Assembly (NCBI GenBank): GCA_965247065.1
Contig: CBDFGN010000006.1
Location: forward strand, 434,001 to 498,000
Direction: 5' to 3'
Source: CBDFGN01 sp965247065
Lineage (GTDB): Bacteria > Bacteroidota > Bacteroidia > Cytophagales > Cyclobacteriaceae
DNA: 64,000 nucleotides
Positions within the stretch are counted from its first letter, which is position 1. Every line of letters starts with the position of its first letter. This document shows, piece after piece, positions 24,877 through 33,330 of this stretch. The translations under genes were made by a program, and so were the position numbers. The notes below the pieces were generated by a model. The model saw only the letters and a program-made list of their open reading frames with translations. It ran no database searches and was not told the origin of the DNA.

Positions 24877-27726
24877 TCAGTCCACAACTATCCGAAAAGT
24901 TTCGCCCTCTTCCAGCCTTAACAGATACAGTCCTGAAACCAAGCCCTCCAGCCTCAAGGTAGGATCCGGAGATTCAATGGTTCCTTGCCGGACCACCTCT
25001 CCGCCAGGAGTGTAAATCAAGTACTTTATGCTCCGGGGAAAATTCTGCAATCGTAAAATACCGCTGGTGGGATTGGGATAGATCCGGGGACCTTGCATCT
25101 CCCTGAGGTCATCCAATGCAGTAACCAGACCGTAGGCGGCTGAGGTGGCCGAACATCCTTCCTGGGTAAAAAGCGTGACTTGATAAAATCCATCACGATC
25201 CTCTTGTTTGTGGTAAAACTCTTGAGTGGCCCCTTCTATAGGAAGCCCTCTAAAAAACCATTGATACCGGACTCCCCCCGAAGAACCATAAAGGGTGTCT
25301 CCCTGTTGGGTTATAGTGGGACGTAGAATAATAATAACCTCAGTACTCGGGCTTTCCAGATTTCCTGAAATATTGGTAGCAAAGATAGTGTCCCTATCCT
25401 GCCTGAGCCCGTAGCTTATAGATGCCCCGGAGTCAATTGGACTGGTAAGCGCAAGGTCCTCATACCAGATAGTGAGTTGTGCATCTCCTTCGGCCTGAAG
25501 GAATACCAGCGTATCTCCAATGCAATAAGGAACCGGATCCTGGACAACTGGGGGATTTGGAGAAACTTCAATGAAGTACCGAAATTCCAAAACCAGACTA
25601 TCCAGAATGTCATTAGATACAGCAATTCTGTATTCCCCAAAATCACGAAATGAGGCGTCCTGGATGAGGAAAGTGGAATCGGTTCCTAGTGTGTCGATGT
25701 TATTCCTAATCCAAAAGTAGTTGTTGGATGTTCCTCCAATGTCAATGGGGATTTCAAGGATTTTTGCACTGCCCTGATCAATTGTATCCCGGGCTATTGG
25801 ACGTTCAAGTTGGGGTGCATAAATAAAGTCTTCGGCGGCGCTGACATTAATTTCAAGATCAGAGAAGGTTAGGAAATTATTAAACACACGGAGCTCCTGA
25901 AGCGCCCTGGAAATTGGAGGAAGTTTTGTAAAGAGGTTATCATTCAAATAGAGGATCTTGAGGCTGTCCGAATCGAATAATTTCTCCGGTACTATTCCTG
26001 TTAGCAGGTTATTATCCAAGGTCAAAATTTCAAGATTCACCAAATTTCCTACCTGGGAAGGTATTGTATCAGACAACAGATTAACGCTTAATCGAAGATC
26101 TTCCAGATTGCTCAACAATTCTATCTCCGAGGGCAGATACCCTTCCAATTGGTTGTTCGAAAGATTGACCCCAACAACGCGACCGTGGGAGAGTGATACC
26201 CCGGCCCACTGGCTTACCGGAAGACTAATATCCCAAGGCACAAGCCATCCATTCCCGTTGGTAGTTTCAAATATCCGCAGGAGCGCCAGCGAGTCAGCGA
26301 TGTTAACGGCTTGCGAGACTAAAATGGGCCTCCTTACAAGAACCAACCCCGGTACTATCTCATTTATGATCTCGCAAGTGTAGATACCCGAGTTCTCCTC
26401 CTGGAAATCCACAATAACAAGAGAGCTGTCCGGCAGGAAATCAGTGATGACCGTATCCCTGATCCATCGATAGAGGTTTTTGGTGCCTCCGATGGTTGTG
26501 GTTAACACCCCAATCCCGCCTATCGGTATGGCCACATTTCCCTCCACATCGACTTCGGCTTGAGGGGAATAATCCGCTGTGTCCTTGAAAATAGAAATGT
26601 TAGGTTCAAGGTCCTCGAAAGTCAGCCTGTTGTCACGAACATTAAGGGAAACAAGATCCAGCAAATCAGTTAGGTCGGGCAGGTTGGAGATCTCATTTTG
26701 GGCGATATTGAAATTGGTAAGTTTCAAAAGTTGCTGAAAGGCAAGCGGAATTGAATCCGTCAATTGATTGCTCGAAAGGTTCAATATTCTTAACGAATCT
26801 AATTGGCCGAATTCCTCAGGAATGGGACCGGTAATGTTATTCCCCTGGAGCGATAAATTCCTTAAGATAGACAGTTCAGAAAGCTCCTTCGGTAATGGTC
26901 CCGTCAGTTGGTTAAGAGATAAATTCAAAGTCACCAGTTTATTGAGTTGGGAAATTGCCAACGGTAGGACTCCGGCCAGGTTATTGTTACTCAAGTTTAG
27001 TACCCTCAATTCTGGCAACCCCCCTAGAGCTTGTGGTATAATACTGTCAAGTTGATTGCTTGACAAATTCAAATCGGTTAGCGAACTAAGCTGGCCCATT
27101 TCATTCGGGATTGCCCCGGAAAGCAAGTTGTCTGAAAGATCGAGCTCATTCAAGGTAGTAAGCTGGCCAACCTGGGGAGGAATTTGCCCCTCTATGGAGT
27201 TCAGACTAAGGTCGAGAACGGTCAGAGAGTTAATTGAGGTTAATTCCACAGGCAAAGTTCCTGAAAGTTGGTTGCTGGACAGGGTCAATGTTACCAGCAA
27301 TTCCAGGTTCTGAATTTGAATTGGAATAGAACCTTGAATTTGGTTGCTGGAGAGGTTTAGAACGATAAGAGAGTCCAGATTACCGATTGCGCCTGGTATA
27401 ATTCCATTAATCTCGTTACCAGAAAGATCAAGCACCGTTAGCTTTACCAGGTCCCCTAAGCCGGATGGTAGCGGACCCTGTAGTTGGTTGCTGGGTAAAC
27501 TAAGGCCGGTGACCCGATTATCCTGAATAGAAACCCCTTGCCATTCACTAACATTGGCAGCGGTGTCCCAAGAAATTACCCAATTGGCACCATCGGTGCT
27601 ATTGTACAAGCTGAGTAGGGCCAATGAATCTTGTGCTGTAACTTGACAGAACGATCTGAAGGGCGAAATCCAGAAACCGAAACTCAAGAAAAGAAGAATG
27701 AAATTTAGCCGCCAACGAACGCACAT
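24877..27726 (-). CDS. Leucine-rich-repeat surface protein with T9SS type A sorting domain
   Basis: 949 residues. Signal peptide (LNFILLFLSFGFWISPFRSF). A cap motif DSLALLSLYNSTDGANW...WQGVSIQDNRVTGL leads into about a dozen plant-type LRRs (pattern LxxLxxLDLSxNxLxGxIPxxL), residues about 75-370. An Ig-like segment follows, then a second cap (DSLALLRIFETTNGNGW...WAGVSLSHGRVVGV) with a shorter LRR block (about 478-620) and another Ig-like region with NPPVVQDPVPYCIGD. The C-terminus has IYPNPTSGILRLQNF and LEGLVSGLYLLRLEEG, the A-type T9SS sorting tail. It is thus expected to be secreted and anchored on the cell surface. A binding or adhesion role is inferred; the ligand is unknown. Confidence 0.88.
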   Translation of the reverse strand: MCVRWRLNFILLFLSFGFWISPFRSFCQVTAQDSLALLSLYNSTDGANWVISWDTAANVSEWQGVSIQDNRVTGLSLPSNQLQGPLPSGLGDLVKLTVLDLSGNEINGIIPGAIGNLDSLIVLNLSSNQIQGSIPIQIQNLELLVTLTLSSNQLSGTLPVELTSINSLTVLDLSLNSIEGQIPPQVGQLTTLNELDLSDNLLSGAIPNEMGQLSSLTDLNLSSNQLDSIIPQALGGLPELRVLNLSNNNLAGVLPLAISQLNKLVTLNLSLNQLTGPLPKELSELSILRNLSLQGNNITGPIPEEFGQLDSLRILNLSSNQLTDSIPLAFQQLLKLTNFNIAQNEISNLPDLTDLLDLVSLNVRDNRLTFEDLEPNISIFKDTADYSPQAEVDVEGNVAIPIGGIGVLTTTIGGTKNLYRWIRDTVITDFLPDSSLVIVDFQEENSGIYTCEIINEIVPGLVLVRRPILVSQAVNIADSLALLRIFETTNGNGWLVPWDISLPVSQWAGVSLSHGRVVGVNLSNNQLEGYLPSEIELLSNLEDLRLSVNLLSDTIPSQVGNLVNLEILTLDNNLLTGIVPEKLFDSDSLKILYLNDNLFTKLPPISRALQELRVFNNFLTFSDLEINVSAAEDFIYAPQLERPIARDTIDQGSAKILEIPIDIGGTSNNYFWIRNNIDTLGTDSTFLIQDASFRDFGEYRIAVSNDILDSLVLEFRYFIEVSPNPPVVQDPVPYCIGDTLVFLQAEGDAQLTIWYEDLALTSPIDSGASISYGLRQDRDTIFATNISGNLESPSTEVIIILRPTITQQGDTLYGSSGGVRYQWFFRGLPIEGATQEFYHKQEDRDGFYQVTLFTQEGCSATSAAYGLVTALDDLREMQGPRIYPNPTSGILRLQNFPRSIKYLIYTPGGEVVRQGTIESPDPTLRLEGLVSGLYLLRLEEGETFRIVVD

Positions 27727-27818
27727 CTATCCTGCCATCTACTACTAACTAACACTGAAAAGGAATCTGCAAGTATACAATTTCATAATTTTTTTAAACC
27801 ATAATTTTAGGTGGAACT

Positions 27819-27826
27819 TATTTTTG
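27819..27826 (+). promoter_or_regulatory. Possible -7 element (TATTTTTG) before aceF
   Basis: The sequence matches TAnnTTTG and lies 50 bases before the aceF start. The region is AT-rich and there is no -33 TTTG at the right spacing, so chance is a real alternative. Confidence 0.3.
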
Positions 27827-27875
27827 AAGAAGTGACATAATGGACTAATTTTAGTCGTTTGTAAAAACCAATGAG

Positions 27876-29525
27876 ATGGCCGAAGTAATTCGAATGCCCA
27901 AAATGAGCGATACCATGGAAGAAGGTGTTATTGCACAATGGCTCAAAAAGGTTGGCGACGAAGTCAAATCCGGAGATATTCTCGCTGAAGTAGAGACCGA
28001 CAAGGCAACAATGGAATTGGAGTCCTATGAAGACGGCGTCTTGTTACATATTGGAATTCGTGAAAAGGAATCGGCTCCAGTAGATGGGGTGATCGCTATA
28101 ATAGGACAGAAGGGCGAGTCTGTAGAGGAATTGCTTAAGGAGGTAGGGGCTCAGAAGGTATCTCCTTCTGAACAAGAGCAGGATGTGATTCCTCCTGATG
28201 AGGCGCAGACAGTGGATGAGGCTTCTTCGAATGACACCCAGGTGGACAGCTCCGGAATTAAGGCTACCGTGATCACGATGCCGAAGATGAGCGACACTAT
28301 GACAGAAGGTACAATCATTGGCTGGCACAAAAAAGTTGGCGATTCGGTTAAATCCGGAGATATATTGGCAGAGGTGGAAACCGACAAGGCGACAATGGAA
28401 CTTGAGTCGTACGAAGATGGTGTTGTGCTTTATGTCGGCGTTGCTGAGGGAGAGTCTGTTGCAGTTGACGGAGTATTGGCTATCGTTGGAGAAAAGAATG
28501 CCGATTTTGAGACCCTCCTGGCAACCCAGAAATCTAAGGCAGCCGAGGTGGTGCATCCAACTGATTCGGAATCCGCCACCCTTCCGGTCTCGGCCCCCGT
28601 AGCCACGGTATCCACTGACACCTCGGCTGCCCCGACACAGGAAGGATCAGCCCAAAGAATCATCGCATCACCCTTGGCCCGAAAAATGGCACAGGAAAAG
28701 GGCCTGGATATAGCGCTGATTAAGGGTACCGGAGATAATGGCCGAATAATCAAAAAGGATGTGGAGGCGTTTGTTCCAGCGAAAGCCGATCCAGAACCAG
28801 GCGCTACCCCAGCCCCAATATCGATTCCGCACGTTGTTGGCGAGGAAGATTTTGATGAACGCCCGTTGTCTCAGATGCGCAAGACCATTGCCAAACGGTT
28901 GTCGGAAAGCAAATTTACATCTCCCCATTTCTACCTTACCATGGAATTCAACATGGATAAGGTAATTGAGGCTCGAAAGAGCATGAACGAAGTTGCATTG
29001 GTCAAGATCTCCTTCAACGACATTATCTTGAAAGCTGTGGCTACAGCCCTGCGGAGCCACCCTAAGGTTAACTCATCGTGGTTAGAGGATAGAATTAGGA
29101 CCAATCACCATATTCATATTGGAGTGGCGGTGGCCGTAGAGGAGGGTTTGCTGGTACCCGTCATTCGGTTCGCTGACATCAAAACATTGTCTCACATTTC
29201 GGCGGAAGTCAAGGAGATGGCGCGTAAAGCTCAGAACAAAGAATTACAGCCTAGTGATTGGGAGGGCAACACTTTTACCATTTCTAACCTGGGCATGTAT
29301 GGTATTGAAGAATTCACTGCCATCATTAATCCTCCCGATGCCTGTATACTGGCCGTCGGCGGAATCAAGCAGGTCCCGATGCTTATCGATGGTCAAATTA
29401 CTCCGGGGAACATTATGAAGGTAACGATGTCCTGTGACCACAGGGTGGTGGATGGCGCCACCGGTTCGCAGTTCCTGCAAACTCTAAAGCAGTTGATAGA
29501 AGATCCAGTTAGGATACTTGTTTGA
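27876..29525 (+). CDS. aceF: Pyruvate dehydrogenase complex dihydrolipoamide acetyltransferase (E2)
   Basis: 549 residues. Two lipoyl domains, each with the lipoylated Lys in VETDKATMELESYEDG (residues about 1-80 and 130-210), so closely alike that the segment repeats almost word for word. A Pro/Ala-rich linker leads to the peripheral subunit-binding domain (IASPLARKMAQEKGLDI, about 262-298) and the catalytic acetyltransferase domain (about 325-549) with the active-site motif SCDHRVVDGA near the C-terminus. It passes acetyl groups from E1 to CoA at the centre of the PDH complex. The E1 and E3 genes are not in the window. A 2-oxoglutarate E2 usually has one lipoyl domain, so PDH is preferred. 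Confidence 0.92.
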   Translation: MAEVIRMPKMSDTMEEGVIAQWLKKVGDEVKSGDILAEVETDKATMELESYEDGVLLHIGIREKESAPVDGVIAIIGQKGESVEELLKEVGAQKVSPSEQEQDVIPPDEAQTVDEASSNDTQVDSSGIKATVITMPKMSDTMTEGTIIGWHKKVGDSVKSGDILAEVETDKATMELESYEDGVVLYVGVAEGESVAVDGVLAIVGEKNADFETLLATQKSKAAEVVHPTDSESATLPVSAPVATVSTDTSAAPTQEGSAQRIIASPLARKMAQEKGLDIALIKGTGDNGRIIKKDVEAFVPAKADPEPGATPAPISIPHVVGEEDFDERPLSQMRKTIAKRLSESKFTSPHFYLTMEFNMDKVIEARKSMNEVALVKISFNDIILKAVATALRSHPKVNSSWLEDRIRTNHHIHIGVAVAVEEGLLVPVIRFADIKTLSHISAEVKEMARKAQNKELQPSDWEGNTFTISNLGMYGIEEFTAIINPPDACILAVGGIKQVPMLIDGQITPGNIMKVTMSCDHRVVDGATGSQFLQTLKQLIEDPVRILV

Positions 29526-29575
29526 ATCCGATCTAAAGAATGGCGATTGAGGCCGTGTCGGAATAATTCAATTAG

Positions 29576-30115
29576 ATGGCGAAGATCAAGAACACGACCG
29601 TAATAGCCGTTAACCACGAGGGTGTGGTCGCAATTGGCGCTGACGGTCAGGCAACCATGAACAATACGGTAGCTAAAAGCAACGTAAACAAAATTCGCAA
29701 GCTCCAGGATGGCAAGATACTAACCGGTTTCGCAGGGTCCACGGCGGATGCGTTCACGCTTCTAGAGCGTTTTGATGAAAAACTGAATAGCTACGGGGCA
29801 AATATGAAACGGGCAGCCATAGAATTAGCTAAGGATTGGCGGACTGACCGTTATTTGCGGAGACTTGAAGCCATGTTGATTGTGGCGGACAAAAGCGAAA
29901 TACTTCTTGTCTCAGGGACTGGCGATGTTTTGGAACCGGACGAGCAAATTGCCGCAATTGGCTCTGGCAGTATGTACGCCCAGTCGGCAGCTCTGGCATT
30001 GAAAAAGCATGCACCCAAACTCAGCGCTGAGGAGATCGTCCGGGAAAGCCTTAACATAGCCGCCGATATTTGCATATATACCAATCACAACCTTGTGATC
30101 GAGAAAATAGGATGA
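29576..30115 (+). CDS. hslV: ATP-dependent protease subunit HslV
   Basis: 179 residues of the proteasome-beta-like peptidase of the HslUV complex. Core motifs: TTVIAVNHEGVVAIGADGQ, MNNTVAKSNVNKIRKL, GFAGSTADAFTLLERF and VSGTGDVLEPDEQIAAIGSG. The catalytic Thr is residue 7, preceded by MAKIKN, so the nucleophile is exposed only if this short extension is removed. In the E. coli enzyme Thr follows the initiator Met directly. No hslU is adjacent; it must lie elsewhere. The stop overlaps the start of the ArsC-family gene by 4 bp (ATGA). Confidence 0.93.
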   Translation: MAKIKNTTVIAVNHEGVVAIGADGQATMNNTVAKSNVNKIRKLQDGKILTGFAGSTADAFTLLERFDEKLNSYGANMKRAAIELAKDWRTDRYLRRLEAMLIVADKSEILLVSGTGDVLEPDEQIAAIGSGSMYAQSAALALKKHAPKLSAEEIVRESLNIAADICIYTNHNLVIEKIG

Positions 30116-30456
30116 CCCTAACAATATATCACAACCCCCGCTGCAGCAAGAGCCGGCAGGCCCTCAGTTTAATTGAAGAAAGCGGTACCAAGGTTGATAT
30201 TGTAACCTATTTGACTGATCCACCTAGTGAAGAAGATCTTGACCAGATGTTAACCAAATTGGACCGTGAACCAGAACAGATAGTAAGGAGGGGAGAGCCC
30301 CTTTACAAAAGTGATTTTAAGGGCAAAAATTTCTCCAGATCGGAGTGGATCCGGATACTTGCCCAGAATCCAATTTTGATCGAAAGGCCTATCGTTGTGA
30401 AGGGGGACCAGGCCGTTATCGGGCGACCTCCGGAGAACGTTCAGAAACTGCTGTGA
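30112..30456 (+). CDS. ArsC/YffB family glutaredoxin-dependent reductase (arsenate reductase-like)
   Basis: 114 residues. Thioredoxin-like fold with the catalytic Cys in YHNPRCSKSRQAL (Cys11). The three Arg of the glutaredoxin-linked arsenate reductases are all in place: VRRGEPLYK, LIERPIVV and VIGRPPENV. By family these reduce arsenate to arsenite using glutathione/glutaredoxin or an equivalent thiol. No arsR, arsB or other arsenic gene is nearby, and the gene is translationally coupled to hslV, so a different housekeeping role is possible. The start is ATG 30112, inside the hslV stop. It ends directly against the convergent aminotransferase stop, with no base between. Confidence 0.85.
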   Translation: MTLTIYHNPRCSKSRQALSLIEESGTKVDIVTYLTDPPSEEDLDQMLTKLDREPEQIVRRGEPLYKSDFKGKNFSRSEWIRILAQNPILIERPIVVKGDQAVIGRPPENVQKLL

Positions 30457-31647
30457 TCACCGTACGACCTCATTTATGGACTCAACCAGGATTCGACAAG
30501 CCTTTTCAATTTGGGTCTCTGTAATTGTTAAAGGAGGGGCAATTCTTAATGAATTGTCACAATTCAAAAACCAATCAGTCAGAACACCCTTGGACAAAGC
30601 GCTGTCAATTATTGCCTTCAATGTATCAAAAGACTCAAACTCAACAGCCATCATAAGCCCTTGATACCTGATTTCCTTTATCGCCGGATGAGACAGATTA
30701 GCGGCGAAGAGACCCGCCTTTGATTCTACTGGGTTCATTAATCCCTCCTCTAAAATGGTTTCAAGTGTAGCCAGTGAGGCGGCACAACTTACGGGATGAC
30801 CCCCAAATGTGGTAATATGGCCTAAGACCGGATTGTCCTTTAACACGTCCATAGTCTTCTGGGAGGATATGAAGGCACCGATAGGCATCCCTCCACCCAT
30901 ACCTTTAGCACAAACCATAATGTCGGGAGCTATTCCATACCGGTCAAAGGCCCAGAAAGTTCCTGTTCGGCCAAAGCCGGTTTGAATTTCATCCAGGATA
31001 AGTAGCGTCCCTGTCTCATCGCAGCGCTTTCTAACCTCGCGCCAATACTCCCTTGAAGCAATGCGGACCCCCGCTTCGCCCTGGATCGTCTCCACTATGA
31101 AAGCCGCCGTTTGGCTGGCGATCAATTGCAGGTCTTCGGTATTGCCAAACCGAACTAGATCCACACCCGGGAGCAATGGCCGGAAGGCGTTTTTGTAGGT
31201 TTCATTCCCTCCAACCGAAAGAGCCCCGTTGGAGGAGCCGTGATAAGCCCCCTCACAACTTATAACTTGGAAACGGCCGGTATAGCGTTTAGCAAGTTTG
31301 AGAGCACCCTCGACGGCCTCGCTCCCTGAGTTAACGAAATAAGTGGAATTCAATGGATTTGGAATGGAGTCAGCCAGCCTTTTAGCCAATTCAACCTGTG
31401 GGCTTTGGACTAATTCCCCGTAGACCATTAAGTGTAAGTACCGCTCAGTCTGAGATTTGATGGCTTTGAGAACGTTCGGGTGACGGTGGCCGATATTACT
31501 GACTCCGATTCCGGAAATGAGGTCCAGGTACTGCTTCCCATGGATGTCGTACATGAAAACACCCTCGGCTTTTTCAATTTCCAACAAAAGCGGAAAATCT
31601 GATGTCTGCGCCTGGTAGTGCAGGAATAATTGTCGTGGCGTTATCAA
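30457..31647 (-). CDS. Class III aminotransferase (acetylornithine/ornithine aminotransferase-like)
   Basis: 396 residues of fold-type I PLP enzyme. Motifs: FVNSGSEAVEGALKLAKRYTGR, CEGAYHGSSNGALS, the Asp of LLILDEIQTGFGRTGTFWAF, and the PLP Lys in MVCAKGMGGGMPIGAF, then ITTFGGHPVSCAASLAT. The family moves the terminal amino group of acetylornithine, ornithine, lysine or 4-aminobutyrate to a 2-oxo acid. Substrate cannot be fixed from sequence alone and no arginine or lysine pathway gene is adjacent. The start is a TTG (31647); no ATG fits. It is 56 bp downstream of the OmpA-like gene on the same strand. Confidence 0.85.
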   Translation of the reverse strand: MITPRQLFLHYQAQTSDFPLLLEIEKAEGVFMYDIHGKQYLDLISGIGVSNIGHRHPNVLKAIKSQTERYLHLMVYGELVQSPQVELAKRLADSIPNPLNSTYFVNSGSEAVEGALKLAKRYTGRFQVISCEGAYHGSSNGALSVGGNETYKNAFRPLLPGVDLVRFGNTEDLQLIASQTAAFIVETIQGEAGVRIASREYWREVRKRCDETGTLLILDEIQTGFGRTGTFWAFDRYGIAPDIMVCAKGMGGGMPIGAFISSQKTMDVLKDNPVLGHITTFGGHPVSCAASLATLETILEEGLMNPVESKAGLFAANLSHPAIKEIRYQGLMMAVEFESFDTLKAIIDSALSKGVLTDWFLNCDNSLRIAPPLTITETQIEKACRILVESINEVVR

Positions 31648-31703
31648 CGGATCAGGACTTTTACAAATATGGCCCCAACCAGGATTTAAACAAAGAGGCG
31701 CGC

Positions 31704-33245
31704 TTAAAAGCTGGTAATAGTCAGTTCGATCCGTTCGTTAAGGTCGTGACTGGCGCGGGTCATCATTCGAGAGCGCGCCAACGGCCTGGTGCTGCCGTAT
31801 CCTGTACCTGCTACCTGTTGCAATGGCACTCCCTTGTCCTCAAAATAATTCGCAATAGCCTGAACCCGACTCTCGGAAAGACTCTGATTCTCCTCGGCCT
31901 TCCCCTGATTGTTGGTGTGGCCGGCCAGTTCGACCTTTACGGTTGGGTTCGCCAGTAAGAAATCTGATAGTCGATCAAGTTCTGGAAAGGATTCAGGAAG
32001 TAACTCAGGAGATCGGTATTCGTAGAATATGTTATTAAGCACGGAAGTTTGGCCGATTTCAATAGGCACCAGGTATAGATTTTTCTTGAATTCTCCGTAT
32101 TGAGTAATCTTCTTCAGATCTATGTTTTCCTCTATGCCGATATATCCCTGGACTTGGGCCAAATAACCGTAGCGCTTACCCTTGGGCAGTACGATCTTGA
32201 ATTTGCCTGAATTGGGATTCGACCGTGCCACTCCTTCTTCCGCTCCGGTTTCCAGATTATGGAAGAAGATTGTGGCTTCCAGAGGTTGTTTTGTTTGGCT
32301 ATTGAAGACCCTACCCGAAACCAACAGAACAGGTTCCGGCCTTAAGTCTGAAGGCAGCTCAATTCGGTAAATATCGCGAGAGGCGTTGGAGTTTTCAATT
32401 TCGGAAACAAAGTAAGCATAGTCCCCTTTAGCGGTGATCGTAAAATACTCATCCCGCTCCCCAGTGTTGATCGTGCTTCCAAGGTTCCTCGGCTTCGACC
32501 AGTTTAGCCATGTATCGTCCAACCTTTTGGTGTAGAAAATGTCACTTTCTCCTAAGCCCCCATGACCGTAAGATGCAAAGAACAAGGTTTTGTGATCTGC
32601 CGCAAGGAACGGGGCGAACTCGCCAGCACCTGTGTTTACAATCGATCCCAAATTTTTGGGCTTAGCCCAGTTCCCCGACAGGCTCCTAAAACTCACGTAG
32701 AGATCCTGGTCTCCTTTCGAATCAGGTAGTTGAGCAGCAATTATCAGCGCATTACCGCTGCTGGTAAGAAAAAAATCAACGTACTTGCTGTAATTAAAAA
32801 GATCTTTGATAATGATTTGGCGTGGCTTGGTCCAACCTGTCTTCTCGCGGTTTGAAAGGGACGCCCCTCCTTCCACCGTTCCGTCAGGCCGATACCCATT
32901 GATGACCAACAGAGTGTTCATGTCGGGAGTCACCGAAAACACCCCATTAGCATATTGATCATTCAGAGGCGGACCAATATTCTGAGCCGGACTCCAGACC
33001 CCGTTTTCGAGTTCCGAGAAAAAAATATCCTGTTGATCAGATTTCCCTCCAGTGTTTCCCTGGTATTTTTGCCTGGCAAAATACAAGGTCATGCCGTCGG
33101 GGGAGATTACCGGATGGGTGTCAATGAATTTGGTGTTGACATTGTTACTCAGCCGTTCACGGTTCCCCGCGAAATGGAGATCAGCCTCCTGCCCAAAAAG
33201 CGTGACGGTCCACGCTATGCAAAACAGTACCGCGCTGATTTTCAT
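31704..33245 (-). CDS. OmpA-family outer-membrane protein with PD40 (WD40-like) repeats
   Basis: 513 residues. Signal peptide (MKISAVLFCIAWTVTLFGQ). Residues 30-270 hold PD40-type propeller repeats, for example THPVISPDGMTLYFARQKY, GEFAPFLAADHKTLFFASYG and DEYFTITAKGDYAYFVSE. Around 300-370 is a CarboxypepD-like beta-sandwich (VSGRVFNSQTKQPLEATIFF). The C-terminal domain is OmpA-like, with VELAGHTNNQGKAEENQSLSESRVQAIANY, where the Asp and Arg bind peptidoglycan. The architecture resembles PorE, a T9SS-linked protein, but that family usually carries an N-terminal TPR, which I do not see. The IS982 element ends 85 bp upstream of its start, so its expression may have changed. Confidence 0.85.
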   Translation of the reverse strand: MKISAVLFCIAWTVTLFGQEADLHFAGNRERLSNNVNTKFIDTHPVISPDGMTLYFARQKYQGNTGGKSDQQDIFFSELENGVWSPAQNIGPPLNDQYANGVFSVTPDMNTLLVINGYRPDGTVEGGASLSNREKTGWTKPRQIIIKDLFNYSKYVDFFLTSSGNALIIAAQLPDSKGDQDLYVSFRSLSGNWAKPKNLGSIVNTGAGEFAPFLAADHKTLFFASYGHGGLGESDIFYTKRLDDTWLNWSKPRNLGSTINTGERDEYFTITAKGDYAYFVSEIENSNASRDIYRIELPSDLRPEPVLLVSGRVFNSQTKQPLEATIFFHNLETGAEEGVARSNPNSGKFKIVLPKGKRYGYLAQVQGYIGIEENIDLKKITQYGEFKKNLYLVPIEIGQTSVLNNIFYEYRSPELLPESFPELDRLSDFLLANPTVKVELAGHTNNQGKAEENQSLSESRVQAIANYFEDKGVPLQQVAGTGYGSTRPLARSRMMTRASHDLNERIELTITSF

Positions 33246-33323
33246 TTGCTATCGTTAAGAATTTTATTGGAAAAATCCTAAAATACAATCCCAAAGTAAT
33301 AGAATTAGATGGAATCAAACAAG

Positions 33324-33330
33324 TATTTTA
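33324..33330 (+). repeat. Target-site duplication, left copy (TATTTTA)
   Basis: Seven bases identical to those directly after the right end of the IS982 element (34362-34368). The size fits the 6-9 bp duplications reported for some members of this family. Confidence 0.85.
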
